A stretch of DNA of 64,000 bases, from positions 12,978,854-13,042,853 of the forward strand of contig NC_136000.1 in NCBI RefSeq assembly GCF_048128805.1, given 5' to 3'. Below, piece after piece: positions 1 to 23,939 of the stretch. The stretch comes from Centroberyx gerrardi. Its lineage: Eukaryota > Chordata > Actinopteri > Beryciformes > Berycidae. The stretch's first letter is position 1, and each line of letters begins with the position of its first letter. A program made the position numbers and the translations under genes. The notes under the pieces were generated by a model, which had not been told where the DNA came from, ran no database searches, and worked only from the letters and a program-made list of their open reading frames with translations.

Positions 1-3000
1 CAAGACTCCAGGGTCACAGTACAGTCCACACACAGCTCCTCTCTCTCTGCCTCTCTACTCATGTGCGTATAGTCCACATGCACGCCCTCCCCTCCCCTAC
101 CCTGCTGGTCATGCAGCTACCCGCAGACAACTTATGCAAATAAGGGCCGGACCATTGCAGGCAGCAGAGAGGGGTGGCCAAGGGTTTGTCGTTAGTAGTG
201 CATGTCTAGTACAGCAAATTAGGAATATCTTCTTTTTTTTGGGAGCAGTCCAGAAAATACATAAAACTGGTCAGGGTGTAATTATTAGTGGTGTCAGGTG
301 TTTATTTGCTTTTGCCGTGGCTTTTATTGTAAGATGGTATAACTAAGAATCACAATACCTGATACTTGAAATCATACAATCAGGGAATTCCCCACTCAGG
401 ACCAAACGCCTCACCTTGACCAGACCAAGTGGAAAAGAAAGCCATCATCAGTTTGGGCTATTTTTTGTTTTTGTGGGAGTTTTTTTGTTCAGCTGTCATC
501 CATATTCACTGGCACTGTAAAATCACAAGAAGTAAGCATGTTGAAAATCCCTGCTCAGGAGCAGTGCAGTGATGACGGCATCCAGATTATCTCCCATTAG
601 ACAGGTAGAGGTTTCCAGTAAACAGAGGACACCACACCCCATGTCTGACCTACATTTACAAATAGAAGCTAGTCTTAGTTTGTAGGCACATGTGGCGTGG
701 TGAGCTCCTCCAGTGGCTGGGTTAAAGGTTATTTATACTGTAGGGTGTTACACTGTCTGGGCGCTACGCTAAGTTATGGCACACAGGCACTTAGACTTCC
801 TGTGTGAGCTAAAATCCACTGTCTGCTGCCCTCGGGATGGGGGTCACACTGACCTGCTGCATGTGGAAATGAAATACTCGGTTACAATACCTGGGTGATT
901 TCCTCTCAAACCTCCTACCTCTCATTTCCACTGGAAAGTCAGCTGTCTAACTATCATCACTCAAAAACAAAAAAAAGGTGTAATATTACACAGCGCCATG
1001 TGAGATTTGTTTCTGGTCAAGTACTGTAACGATTTTCTTTTGAAATGTGTCAATAGCCAGAATGGAGGATGTGTAAATAGTACATGAAGTTGACCTCCTT
1101 ATGCGCTACCCTCTGTATGTTAAGTGAAAAACAACAACAAAACACTATAGCTGGCACGATTCAGAGACCTGGAGTGTGGCACACTACCCTGGCATGGCAT
1201 TTTGTCGTAGACAGACCTCACAAGAATCCAATCAAAGAGTTCCCAGTGAGACGGCGGTGAGGTCTGTATCTTAAACACATCGTCTTACTAACCCTAGACT
1301 GTTTACACTCCAGCCACAGGGGATTGAGTGTAATGTGGCCAAGCTAATAGGAGTTATGGAGTCTTTCCAAAGGCCTTCCTAATGAATTCTTAGCAAAATG
1401 TCTACAGCGGCCGCTCAACAACAATGCTGTCTAATGCACAGATAAGAATAGGTTAGTATAGTTTGGTCCAAATCTAGAAATGACCAAATGTATATTGACC
1501 ACAGCACCAAAGCTGTCAACTATTTCTGATACTACTTTTTGTATTCAAAACTACATAGCATTTGGCAAAATGTCCATCATGATTTACTCATTTACTAAAA
1601 GAGCTAGAGGATGAGGAAGAGACTAACTCAGTTGTATGTGTTTGCTGTGGGAAGCAGGTACTATAAGCGGTAATAAACTGACCCGAGAGCAAAGAGACAA
1701 ACTATTGTGCATTGATCTCAGCCTCTTCAAGGTGAGCCATGCAGTCCACGCAGCTTCCTTGAAGTCAGGGTCTAATCCTCGCTCCTGACTATCCACGCTC
1801 CTGTTAACTGGGTTAGCAGGTCAGTCCCTTCATCCTGATCAGAACAATTATTGGTGGATGTTTTTGGCATGGGGGGAGTAAGGCATAAAGATTCTGTTAT
1901 TATTTACCATATTGTCAAACGGTTAAGATAGAGGTTATAAGCAGGGAATAAGTGTCCTAAACCAGAAAAGAGCAGCAAAATGCAGCTGTTTTTTTATTTT
2001 TTTTATTTTTTTTACAAATAACACAGGAACACCAGTGGTGACTGAATGACCTTTTCCTCTGACAGATCAGTTATATCCATATCACAATAAAGCGAAAATA
2101 ACCATCCCACCTCAGGCGCTAAGCATGCACACACACACACACACACACACACATCTTAGGTGAATGATCCAAGAGCAAATATATACAGTCCCCTAACCCT
2201 GAACTTTGCATCAATCTTAGTTAATTGCAGTCTTGTCAGGAGTGCGATTATTCAAACAGGTAATGCAAATGTTAATGAGTTCAAATTTGCATATCTATAT
2301 TTTCCCATGGTTGAAATGTCATTGGTTATGACGCTCTACAATGAAGAATGTCACTCCTGATGCCCCCCTGATATGTTGTCGGCCATTAAGACGCCAAAGA
2401 AGAGCAACTGGAGGGAATGAAAGGGAAAAAACACAAGGAGCCTTTCTCAAAATGAAAAAATACACAAACATACAGTATATATTGCGTTTAACACACAAAC
2501 ACATAAAAACACACACACAGGCACACTACACACACACAACCACCACCACCATTGGAGACTCCTCAATTTTGGCACAAAGTATTAGTGAGGGGCAGAAAAT
2601 ATGATTATATACTACTTTTATATACTATAAAAATCAAATTCATGTAGAAAATATCGATGTGGCCAACCAATAAAATCAAAAACAAAAGAATCCAACTCTT
2701 CTCAATGTAAAACCACAGCCATTCTTTCACTGTATACATATATAAATACACTGTTGTGCATACGATGCCTGCAAAACACATTTCAAGTGTTGTTGGCATA
2801 TTGCTCATCGTCATGCGCCTGATTTGACATGGCTTAAATAACTATCTTCCTGCCAGTGATTGGCATTCACACAAGAAGGGGTGAGTGGGACTGGGGAGCA
2901 GATGGTGACATTCCACATGACCAAACTGATCAATCAGCATGCTGGGACGCAGGTGCAGCACAGGCGGGCAGCACCACACCATCTATTTCACCATCTACGG

Positions 3001-3700
3001 GGCACAAACACATGGGCACCAATTGTGGCACCCTGAGGGTCTGCATGCTCCTCTGTCCCGCTGTGCCAAGGTTGATGACATCAGAATTTCCCATCCGCTC
3101 TTCCACAGGACACCGCAAAAAAAACAAAAAAAACACACACACACACACAACACTGTAAAAAAATCCACATTAACAGCCCCGGCCTGGGATAGGTTGTGGG
3201 AGTGACGTCAAAACCAGGGACTCCCATATTTTACACACATGTATGTACACACTTGGGCCCTGACCGGTGTGTGATTTTTGGATCTGATAAGAATATGAGC
3301 ATTTAAGGGAGAAATTTACATTACTTTACTTATTACTTTTCACACAGTAGATATTTTATTGTATTTCTATTTAGCTTTTAAAGAAAAATAGCAATGATAA
3401 ATGCTCTTATGACTATTTCTTTCAAATTTCTTTGTTTTCTTTGTGAGTACTTTTATATAGATATATCACATCATAAGTACCATTAATAGCTGTGAATATG
3501 GGCTGATATTAGCTCAGAAAAATATTTTAGTACATACATATTGACCACATATTAATATCAGTGTGATGAGAATGTGTCTGGCCCTGAAAAACACAGTTGA
3601 CCTACACTTTTTCTTACCAATCCTGCCTAAATCAAATGTATTAGTTATGTTCCCCCATGCTCACTAAAGCAGTTAAATATGTAAATCATACAGCCAAACA
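1..3700. other. Gene-free AT-rich DNA left of rfx7
   Basis: No reading frame here has a recognisable protein match on either strand and no convincing exon chain was found. It holds poly-T/A runs and CA repeats. Being at the edge, it could include UTR of a gene outside the window, but nothing in the sequence shows this. Confidence 0.4.
2126..2153. repeat. (CA)n microsatellite
   Basis: About 14 CA units. A second short CA run is at 3131-3150. Confidence 0.95.
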
Positions 3701-3708
3701 ACTGTCAG

Positions 3709-4125
3709 TGAGGCCTCAGTGGATGCATCAGTAAAGGCGCCTTACAAAAACAAACAGGCCTACTCTACACAGACAGAGATAAGTCAGTTGGACCTGGCGT
3801 TTGATACCTGCTGGCGTGACTCTGTAGTGAGGATCTATCTTCGGGATAAGACCTGGGCACGGCAAGCTGATCTTGGAGTCTGGCTTGAGTGCCAGAAGAA
3901 GTGGGGGTTGTAAGAGGATTGAGGCAGCCCTGTGCACGTGAGAGCTAGACTCGCCGACCTCTGCACCACCGTGACCTCGCTGTCCCAGATTCACCAGCAC
4001 CTATCAGGAAAAGAAGATCAGCTTCAGTCACGGCCAGTCTGACGCACCGTCCTGACTCTGTGACCTGGTTGATGGACCGTCCCATGAAATCAAAACTCTC
4101 TGAATAAAGCATATCACAAACAAAA
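3709..4125 (+). other. Possible 3'-terminal exon of an unrecognised transcript
   Basis: After an AG acceptor-like site (ACTGTCAG, ending 3708), a frame of about 68 codons runs to a TAA at 3911-3913. AATAAA lies at 4103-4108, about 190 nt later. The stretch is more GC-rich than its surroundings. The peptide (including DTCWRDSVVRIYLRDKTW) matches no family I know, and no upstream exon was identified. This may equally be chance. Confidence 0.2.
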
Positions 4126-5354
4126 AAAAGTAGTGTGTATAGGGGCAATAAAACAAAGTACATCCTTGTATTTTAGTGCTAGACAGCGCTGCATCATCAA
4201 TGCATTAAGCTAAGCTGAAGAGGTCAGTGGTCCAGTTACAGTTGCTTTGATTGCTTTCTCTTAAAGGAGGCTAAGTCTGAAAAAACAAATTGTTGGCCTC
4301 TTCCTAACCATCCAATAGACCAGACAATAGACCTCACCATTGCCACTATATATTTCCATGCTATTCCATGCTACCTTTTCCATCAAATAAACTAGTAAGT
4401 ACATGTGTCTGATAAATAAAAAGTAGGATATTTTCTTCAAAAAGCAGTGGTGTAAATGTATGACATTGTGTACAACTGAAATACGTGTGTAAAATAAATA
4501 CTTGAGTACACTTCAGTACAAATACAAGTGCTTCAAAACTCACTTACATTACCTGAATTCAAATACTTAGCTACTATCCACCTCTGGATGAGATGATATG
4601 GCCACTAAAATGACAACAACTTTTGGAAGAGTCTTGTGGAAATCTTTAACATTTGGAGGAATGAGCAAGGGCAAAGACTGCTGAGATGAGACCTTCTAAC
4701 CCAAATCAGAAGTGACAGGAGATTGACAGTAAAATAAATCAGTCCAGAATAGCCGGGAACAGAAGGTCAAAAATAGAGTGAGAAAACAATGACTAACAAG
4801 GAAACAACATTTTCTTGAGATTTAGAGGAAGTGTCACCATTCCACACCTCCAGTGCCGCTAACAAGTCAGCAAATAACAAGGTTTGATAGATCTGTGCGA
4901 TAGATTATGGAAGAGGGAATATTGATTGAGGATCGCAAAAGTACTGAAGCAAAGATCTGTATTTCACCGAGCTATTTCTTGGGATCACTCCATGAATCAA
5001 TGAGTACAAATCATACAAGCTTTGACCTTATCCTTTCACAACCAAAATATATGGCTGTTAAGCTTCACTGTCTACATATGAGAACATATTTTACTACTTC
5101 AAAGACAGAGTTTCCAAAATATCCACTTTGATGTCTCCAGTCAGTCTGCACTAAGAGATTATCTCCTTTCCAATTCTACAGCTTTACATTGCAGGGTTTA
5201 TATTTTACTGTGTTTAAGACTCCAACTTAGCTTTAATGTTTAAAGGTTGTACAACTAAGCCTACATCTAGGCCTAAATAATTATTTATATTTTGTTGGTA
5301 AGTTCAAGTTCAGCTTTATTAGCCATTTTATTACGATATAACTTGGAGTTTGGG

Positions 5355-5905
5355 CTGACAAATTGTTTGCTAACGGCATGTTTGCTTGATAGCATGCATG
5401 TTTGGGTAACACTTTAGATTAGGGAATACATTAACTAGCCTATTAACTATGGCTTTTCCCTCAATAGTTTGTTCATTTCCCTCAATAATATGTGATACTA
5501 GCACCTCCTAAGCCCCATACTGAGCAAAGCATAGTAAGAGCCCAATTCATGTTCAGCAACTTTCTTACTAACTGCTATAAGCACTAATCAGGAGGCTATT
5601 TAGGGAAAACTCACAGTTAATAGGCTTTAGACTACTTGTAGAATGCAATAGTGTAGAATAAGGTGTTAATAAGTGGTTTGTAATGACTAATAATGAATCA
5701 ATACACTAATATGCATGTTAATAAGCAATTTATTAATAGTTAATATGTGTTCCCTAATATAAAGTGTTACCCATGTTTGCTATATGGCTGTTTGTTAGCA
5801 TATTTGCTATAGTAGCATGTTTGCTATATGGCTGTTTGTTAGCATGTTTGCTACTAGCATGTTTGCTATATGGCTGTTTGATAGTAGCGTGTTTGCTGGA
5901 ATATT
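5355..5905. repeat. Degenerate GCATGTTTGCTATATGGCTG minisatellite split by a MITE
   Basis: Imperfect units built on TAGCATGTTTGCTATATGGC and TGTTTGTTAGCAT occur at about 5,355-5,403 and 5,773-5,905. The element at 5404-5772 separates the two parts. Confidence 0.75.
5404..5772. mobile_element. MITE with GGGTAACACTTTA inverted ends
   Basis: The left end GGGTAACACTTTAGATTAGG and the right end in reverse complement GGGTAACACTTTATATTAGG differ by one base in 20, and similarity extends to about 35 bp. ATGTTT flanks both sides directly (5398-5403 and 5773-5778), though that word also belongs to the surrounding minisatellite. The 369-bp body is non-coding. Confidence 0.85.
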
Positions 5906-6242
5906 GATATGTTGTTATGTTGGCTTTTTAACTTTTGTTTGTAGTATGATATCTGACTAGTGGTAGTGTGGTTGCTCATGTTTTTTTTTTTTATGTTGGT
6001 AGTATATTGATTCTTTAGAGTGTTGGCTTGTTAGCTTTTGGTTAGCTGCTAGCTGACATATTGTGGCTGTGTCCGATTCTATTCTAGTCTGCTAGTAGCA
6101 TGGTTGCTCTGGCTGAAAAGAAGAGGAGTTATGATGGCATAGATATGGTAGCTGGAGTGAGTAGTGATGCACTGTCCTCAATTGTTTATGTAATTGTTTT
6201 CCGATACAATTTGGTTTCTGATATCTCTATGAGCCAGTAATT

Positions 6243-6630
6243 CCTTAAAATAACCTTACATTTTCATTAATTTACATTAATTCACCCCTTAATTCATGCA
6301 ACATCCCCTTAAAATTAAGGGAGTTATTAATGGAGGAGATCCCATCGAAACCTCCTTAAACACCCCTTAATCTTGACTGCTTACTTTCTAATTTAATGAA
6401 AATTTCAGGGAGACAGGAACTTTTCCATTCATTTCCACTTAATAACCCTGTAAACCATGCACAATAGGCATGAAAAATTATTTAATTACTAGTGTCTCTG
6501 AGAATCAACCCATGAATAAATCCCTTAAAACCCCTTGATAACCTTACTTTTTTAACGCTATGTTATTTTTAATGGATAATTCAGGTTTATGTAATGGAGA
6601 AATTAAGGACATTTCAGGGATAAAATAATG
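6243..6630 (+). repeat. CCCTTAA-rich dispersed repeat, copy A (MITE-like)
   Basis: Starts CCTTAAAATAACCTTACAT and ends near GGGATAAAAT. The same sequence lies inverted at 48,151-48,511. It is full of CCCTTAA/TTAAGGG words in both orientations. Non-coding. Confidence 0.75.
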
Positions 6631-8122
6631 TAGTGTATGCTGAGACGGGCCGTCTCAAGCCAGCAGAATCAGCTGTCCCTTCCTATAATTGTTGATACAT
6701 TTTGGAGTTGAAGTTTAGAAACCACTGAGTAATACTGGGAACTAGGGGATAAGCCTAAACATAGTACAGGGTAGTGACATTTTAGCAGTGTTTGGTTTTG
6801 AGTTCTGGTGGTTCTGGGAGTGGGACACCAGAATTTGAGCCTTCTGGAGGTGTCATGGTCCTAATTTAACAAAACATCTGTGATGGGAGGAGCCCATAAC
6901 ATAATTATAACCCCATATCCACACTCACATACTCAACCCTGTACCATTTAGATTAGGTGACTAATAGTAGCCACCATTTGTGGGTTAGCGCATCTTGACA
7001 TCTGAATTGGACTTCTATATAAATGCTCACTCTGGATAATGGCACAGACGACTCCAACATCAAATCCTGTGTTGGGCAGTGCAATGCACACAGAAAAGAG
7101 CAGCTATATAACATACAATAGCCTACATACTGTATGTTTAAATAAAATAACACAAAACACTCAAACATCTCAAATACAGCAAATGAACAGAAACCAGGCA
7201 GCAACATTTCCATTATTTCCTAGTCTTCTTCTCATCTTATGAGATAAGAAAGCCAAGTTGCTATGCCTGTCTATGCATGCCATTCCCATGCCTGCCTGAG
7301 TCTATTGCTGTCTTGCATTAGGCTATGTTTCATTACCATGGTGGCAGTGGAGTAACATGACCCCTTTCCACCAATAGATGGCAGTATAAAATAAGTCATG
7401 AAAGAATTAGGTCTTGTTTTTCTTGACCTGGTGACTTGATTCTTTTGGATTTATTTTCAGATTTATAATATATTTTCATGATTTTTCTATCATGATTCAT
7501 TATTTGTAGTATTATAATAGGCACTATAACCGCATTTATTTGACATATGCGTAATAAATGTATTTTATAATAGATTTACTGATGTGACATAAGTGAATGT
7601 GATATTTACACGGGCAAAGACAGTTTTATAATTCATTTCATCCTCCAAGGTTATTTTTTCCGCTCCTGTGTCTCAGATTACAGCCGAAGGAAAAAATAGC
7701 AACCTGTGATGAGCAGGAAAATTTTGGAACAATCTATCTATGTAGCCTATCTTGTGTCTTGTCGACCACATGAGGGTACAGCTATTCCACACCGAGGGTT
7801 TGATCAGGCAATCAATCGATAAAAACTTACTCGTAAAAACCAAGATCAACACATGCATCCGTTAATACTAGTTTGCATGGTAAAATGATGTTATTCTGGC
7901 TGTTTACCCGTCATTGTCACTATCTGATCAAGCAGCTTCCTGCGCCAGCGCCCCTACCGGCTGACAGCGGAACTACCGTCCATTGATCCGCGTCAAGCCA
8001 GCCGCAATGAAACACTACAGTTCCGGTCTAGATTTTCAAATTAAAACCACTTTTGCAATGCAATGTACGATAACACAATATAATAGGACTAGACTGGAAA
8101 CAGTTTCAGCCCTGGCATTTTT

Positions 8123-8175
8123 GTGTGCGTGCGTGCGTGCGTGTGTGTGTGTATGTATGCATGTGTTTGTTTGTT
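8123..8175. repeat. (GT)n/(GCGT)n microsatellite
   Basis: Runs GTGCGTGCGTGCG then GTGTGTGTGT, TATG and GTTTGTTT. Confidence 0.9.
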
Positions 8176-8440
8176 TGCTTGATATGCTGAGAGAATCAGG
8201 TAGTGTGCGAACCCTCGTCTTCGTGTGTGTGCGCCCCTTTGATTTACTCAAGACCAGTCGTTTAGTTTGAACAGCCTTTGTTGGGCTGTCCTACAGTCCT
8301 ATAGTTTGACCTAAGCTTGGGGCTGGTAAAACAACAGCCAAGTACTGCTTGAAACAGATTCTCTCTTGGCCTCTTCCTGCCACTCACTCACACACCCAAA
8401 CAAGCACATGACAGAGCCTTGAGCTTGACCAAGCAGCAAA

Positions 8441-8490
8441 TAGAATAGTATAAAATAGAATAGAATAAAATAGAATAGAATACAATAGAT
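8441..8490. repeat. (AATAG)n pentanucleotide repeat
   Basis: About nine degenerate AATAG/AATAA units. Confidence 0.9.
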
Positions 8491-8739
8491 TTTTTGTTTG
8501 AGAACATTGCAGCCTGAAATTGAGTCGGCCGGATGGCTAGTCCAGGCGTGCAGTATCTATTTTTCAAATATAATTTCCCGCCGTATATAATCTAATGGTC
8601 TCACCGAGTATTTTGATAGAACGTTTGCTGCTGTGCACACCTAAATACGTTATTCTTCATTTCTAAACAAAAAAAAACCCCAAATCTTATGCTTTTATCT
8701 TGAAGGCAAAATCACTTGCCTTCCGGTCTTATTCCTGCT

Positions 8740-9029
8740 CTCTGTGGCTAGCTTGACGCCGCTCGTCTGTAGCTGCTGCTGCTGCAGGCGTGCTATTTGC
8801 GGCAGTGGAGTCCTCTGCGAAATGTCTTTTGTATGCCCGAGTGTTTTTTTGTTTTGTTTTCTATTTTCCAAGGGTCAAATCATAGTGTTTGGTAGCCATG
8901 CTTTATTGTCGATTTAGCAGGTTGTCCTAGCTAATTGAGTCGCTCACCAACGGTGGGTCCGGTGTAATGCACAGCCGGGGATGAGGCCTACTTGTTAAAG
9001 CTCCCCACCACCCCTCCAGACTCATCGTG
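8740..9029 (+). promoter_or_regulatory. rfx7: rfx7 5' UTR and probable promoter
   Basis: This stretch directly before the rfx7 ATG is richer in G+C and CpG than the AT-rich DNA to its left, with a GCTGCTGCTGCTGCAGG run near 8,772. No TATA box is evident at a convincing distance. The transcription start cannot be fixed from sequence, so the bounds are approximate and inferred from composition and position. Confidence 0.45.
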
Positions 9030-19920
<10,891 letters not shown>

Positions 19921-22775
19921 CGTTATCTTTTATTCTTTATAATTTCTGTTCCTTGTTGTTTGTTTGGTGTGTATGTAGTATATCTGTTTTTATACTATAG
20001 TTTGTTGGGATTTGTCTGGACTTTGCCATTTGTCCTGTTAAAAGTGCCAGGCTTACCAGAAAATCTCTCCCACTGATGTTTTAGTTATTTCTCTCCTTTA
20101 TCATTTAACACCCTGAATTGCAGTACTTAACCACTTTTCTCCCTCGTCTGAAATCAGAAATGTATGCATTTCAAGTAAGTGTGAGTACTTGGTGGCAGCA
20201 TGCAGTTGCAAAGAGCAGATTTCTAAGATATGAACATAAAAAGAAACGTAATCTTCCATAATATAGCCAATCAATAATGCAATATTTGTATTCAACAAAC
20301 ACTTAAAGAAAGTGAGATAAGTAGGAAATTTGGCACAAAAGACTTCACCAAAAATGTATGCTGTTGTATACTGTTTTCAAAGTGTGCAGTTCAACTTCAA
20401 CCAAATGGAGAGACAATATTGGGATTGTAGTATATGCACATAATAGTCGTAGTACATTTGCCTGCCATATCTGAATATTAAAAAGGGTAGCAGCTCATGC
20501 TACCAGGTGCTGAATTTATGACATAATCTTTATACTTTATCATGTACCAAATCAGTGAAATACTGATTCACATCTGAGCATTGTCCAAGAGTGAAATTTT
20601 CTTAAAGCCTATACTACTTGTACTGTTTAATATCTTATAAAGGGAGTAGATGAATCAGTAGGGAGAAGATGGGAATTCAGGCCACTTTGTGGACTATATA
20701 CATTGAGAGGAATCAACAACTGGCTGCCTTATTCCCAAAGTCCAAGGCCTTATGCCATCTTTAGAGAGACTGTATATAGTATAATCTTCAGATATCTTCA
20801 GAACCATCCAGAGCTTCATCATATCAAGGCAGCTGTTACTCTGATATTTTCAGTACTATTTCTTATTCTTTTTTTATTTTGCAGTGTTATAGATGCATAT
20901 TGTATAGGCTAAAGACTACACTGTGTGTGCCCTTATCAGTAATGGATTTAGAGGAATTTGATATGCTGTCATTTCATAAAAATCATGGCAGGCACACTTT
21001 CAGTCATAAGATTTTTTTGGCATGCTGTACTCCCAGGTTGGATGAGAATATCAATGGTATGGAGATGGCTTAGTTACACAGAAGGCTAGAGGCTGAAATG
21101 TACGACTTCCCTGATTTTGATGTCATCTTGAGATCAAGAGGAATTGTAATTATTATGTTTCTGGAGATCCAGCCTTATTTCCATACCAAAGATGATCTGT
21201 TTGAATAACATAAGAGATTATTACACATACAGACACTCCTAGTAACCATTAACAACGACGGGAAACGGGCAGCCTCGGAGATATTACTTAAAGAGTTTTA
21301 TTGCATTTGAGGAAGAAGATTATGTTGCAAAAATCTATGTACAGTATGTAAATTTGTGAAATGGTCACTGTCCTATGTTTTATAGGTAACTATGGACCTG
21401 AAAGCATGTTGAAACCATCACTGCTAGCCAGGTAGGCTATGTGATATAGTAGGATGCTTGCTTGAGTTTTTGGCTATTGTCAATGTTGTATAAGTCATGT
21501 TAAAGCTCCATCTGTAAATAGGATAGATACATAGAAATTTGATGTATCAAGACACTATATTATGGCCATTATTCTAGCTAAGTCTATGTGCCATTTAAAA
21601 AAAAAAAAGCTTAACAGAAATATAGTCGGCAAGATACTGTATGTTGTGTGTTACATTTCTGGCTCGATGTGTCGTAAAAGTAATGCTGTCTGTTTGGTCT
21701 CTCGCTTGCTGATGTATTTTTTTTTTTCTTTTCAAAGATAATAGGTCTCTGCAGTTGCAGAAGTGATGTGTGCTTTGAGCAAGATCAATAGCATGGTATA
21801 TTGAGAAAAAAGTTGTGATACTATTAGCTGGTTGCAAACATTTCTGTGACAGACATTGTGCTCAAAGCCTTTCAGCAGACACTGGAAAAATCGACTCATG
21901 TTTCAACAAACTTTGGAGGTTCACATTATTGCACTAAATTTTTATGACACATGGCTTTGCCACATCTTTATGGACAAATGTAATGATGGATGCCCGCAAA
22001 AAAAAGAAAAAAATATTTTTTATGACAAGATGAGTAAGGAAATTAACTGAATTGTCAGAAAATGACTAATTGTCTTGTAGCAAAATGTGCATTAATCTCA
22101 GTGAGATACACATTCTTACTCATTCTCATACATGAGAATATAAAGCATTGAGGGAAAAAAGTTAAAATAACCTTTTAAAACCTACATGCTCATTATGTTG
22201 ATAAATGATTGTACGCACGCATGTGTGATGACTTCTATTGTACTTTGTATTCTTGGTAACCACTGTCTTCTGTGATTTGGGCAGGTTCTGTTAACCAGAC
22301 TGGCAGTGCTAGTTTCATAAGTTACATTACTTTCATTGTGTGCTGTTTACTAAGTTAATGTTGTTCTGTATGTTATGTTGATGACTGTTCTCTGTCGATT
22401 TTACATATTCTTATTTTGCAAAATGCATTTGTGAAAAAAATTTAACATTTTCTCTTAATTTTTGTAAACATTAATAAGGCACTGATATTTGAATTTGAAT
22501 GAAGGAAAATGCACCTCTTAAGATGTACAGGAGCTCCATCAAGCAGTGACTCTGATTCTGTACCTTTGACTGACCCAGAACCAACTCTGTTTGACTATCT
22601 TGTCCATTTCTACCAGTAGAAGAACCTTCCTCTGTGGTGTTGTCTGGTGTACTGCTTAATGTACAGTAGCTTGTTAATATTGCAAACGCGTTGTTTCTTT
22701 TTTCAATGGAAAGTACTCACTGGTGAGATTTTTAAAGTGGTTTTAAAAGCCAATAAACCTTTTTTAAAGAATGTT
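19921..22775 (+). other. rfx7: rfx7 3' UTR
   Basis: About 2.85 kb of AT-rich, non-coding sequence follows the stop codon and no other gene is recognisable in it. The family has a long 3' UTR. The proximal end at 19921 is certain; the distal end is inferred from the AATAAA at 22752. Earlier cleavage sites are possible. Confidence 0.6.
22752..22757 (+). terminator. rfx7: Candidate polyadenylation signal of rfx7
   Basis: An AATAAA followed within 30-40 nt by T-rich and TGTGTGG sequence, as expected of a vertebrate cleavage and polyadenylation site. Chosen because it lies at the end of a long gene-free AT-rich stretch after the rfx7 stop. Confidence 0.5.
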
Positions 22776-23199
22776 CTTTTCTTGTGTGGTTCATTACTAA
22801 TGATTTTGTATTTTAGTACATTAGATTCAAATTTTACTAAAATGCATTATTTCTTAGATTAGATGAGCGAACTCTTGACAAAGTAAACCAGCAGGACTTG
22901 GTTGTCATTGTAGTAGATGAATTGTCTATTAATTAACTTTACCTACCATTTTTAAATGTTAAAATGTCACAGGGTAATGGTCAAGTCTTTTTAGGTAAGA
23001 ATATGTAAAATTTGTATGAATGGATGTGTTTCAGCCAAGATAAAAACAACACGGATGTTTATCTATGATGTAATGATATTGATTCTTCTAAGCATTATGC
23101 TAAAACTGCTGTTTATCTGCTATTGGTCCATCTCCATACACTTTAATATTTTGGCAGTCAAGTTTATGCAAAGGCAAAACCTTTCCATCATCCTCTTGG

Positions 23200-23360
23200 C
23201 ATGAGGTCAGAGGTCACAGCAGCTCTTCAGATGACCTTAAAGGTCACTGGGGAGTGGCTTCGCCCAGATACACCCGCTGACCAATCAGAGCCCAGTCCGT
23301 TGGTCCGCTGCTCTGCTTTCCCAGGGCCTCATGATATTCATAACATGTTAATGACCTTTA
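23200..23360. promoter_or_regulatory. Cluster of nuclear-receptor half-sites upstream of prtg
   Basis: AGGTCA-G-AGGTCA (23204-23216) is a perfect DR1. TGACCT-TAA-AGGTCA (23232-23246) is a perfect everted repeat with 3-bp spacer. A further TGACCT lies at 23352-23357 and a CCAAT box (GACCAATCAG) near 23,280. The block is more GC-rich than its surroundings. The motifs are seen directly; enhancer or promoter function is inferred. It lies about 1.9 kb upstream of prtg and just beyond the rfx7 3' UTR. Confidence 0.5.
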
Positions 23361-23939
23361 CCCTATTGATCATGGCCTCCCAGCCTAACCTTTAGCCATG
23401 TGGAGCCCTGTGGTACCCCCAACCTCCACAACACAACATTTGGCTACATGAGTCGACAGATTTCACAAGCAATACAGGATCAAGTTACCTGTTTGTATAT
23501 GACATATCAGTGGTCAAATAATTTGTCTGTTAAACCTATAGGTGAACTGACATAGAGAGCAACACAGACACTTCATCCAGAGTTCATTTTAGGCTACACT
23601 GAAATAAAGATATAGCCAGGCTGCCATTCTTTTTCACTCCTAAAATCATTGATGGAGCTTTTATGAGAGTGACAGTGAAACCAGAGTTCTCCTTGTTCTC
23701 TGAAGAAATAAAAAGTTTGCACATCACTTGTATTTGTAAAACTGAAGCAAGAAAACATTGAGTTTTGTGTTATGGAGTGACAGATGTAACGCACTTTCAA
23801 CTCACAAGTCATATGCTTCAAGAATTGATGCATGTAATTAATATGTTCATGATTCTTGTTTGAACACAGTAATACCCTTCATGTCAAACAAACCAATAAA
23901 TGAATACCTATGTTAATTAAAGTTTATAAAATGATCTTA

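Larger units (their letters stand above)
6640..8739. other. Non-coding DNA between repeat copy A and the rfx7 promoter
   Basis: No exon is recognisable on either strand. Holds a (GT)n/(GCGT)n tract at 8,123-8,175 and an (AATAG)n tract at 8,441-8,490. In human the divergent neighbour of RFX7 is TEX9; I looked for its N-terminus on the minus strand here and did not find it. Confidence 0.4.

Noticed and set aside
2126-2153. CRISPR-like or satellite array
   Set aside because: Plain CA microsatellite in a eukaryotic genome; no spacer structure.
1-9000. A divergent neighbour of rfx7 such as tex9 on the minus strand
   Set aside because: Expected from human synteny, but no exon with its sequence was seen in any minus-strand frame.
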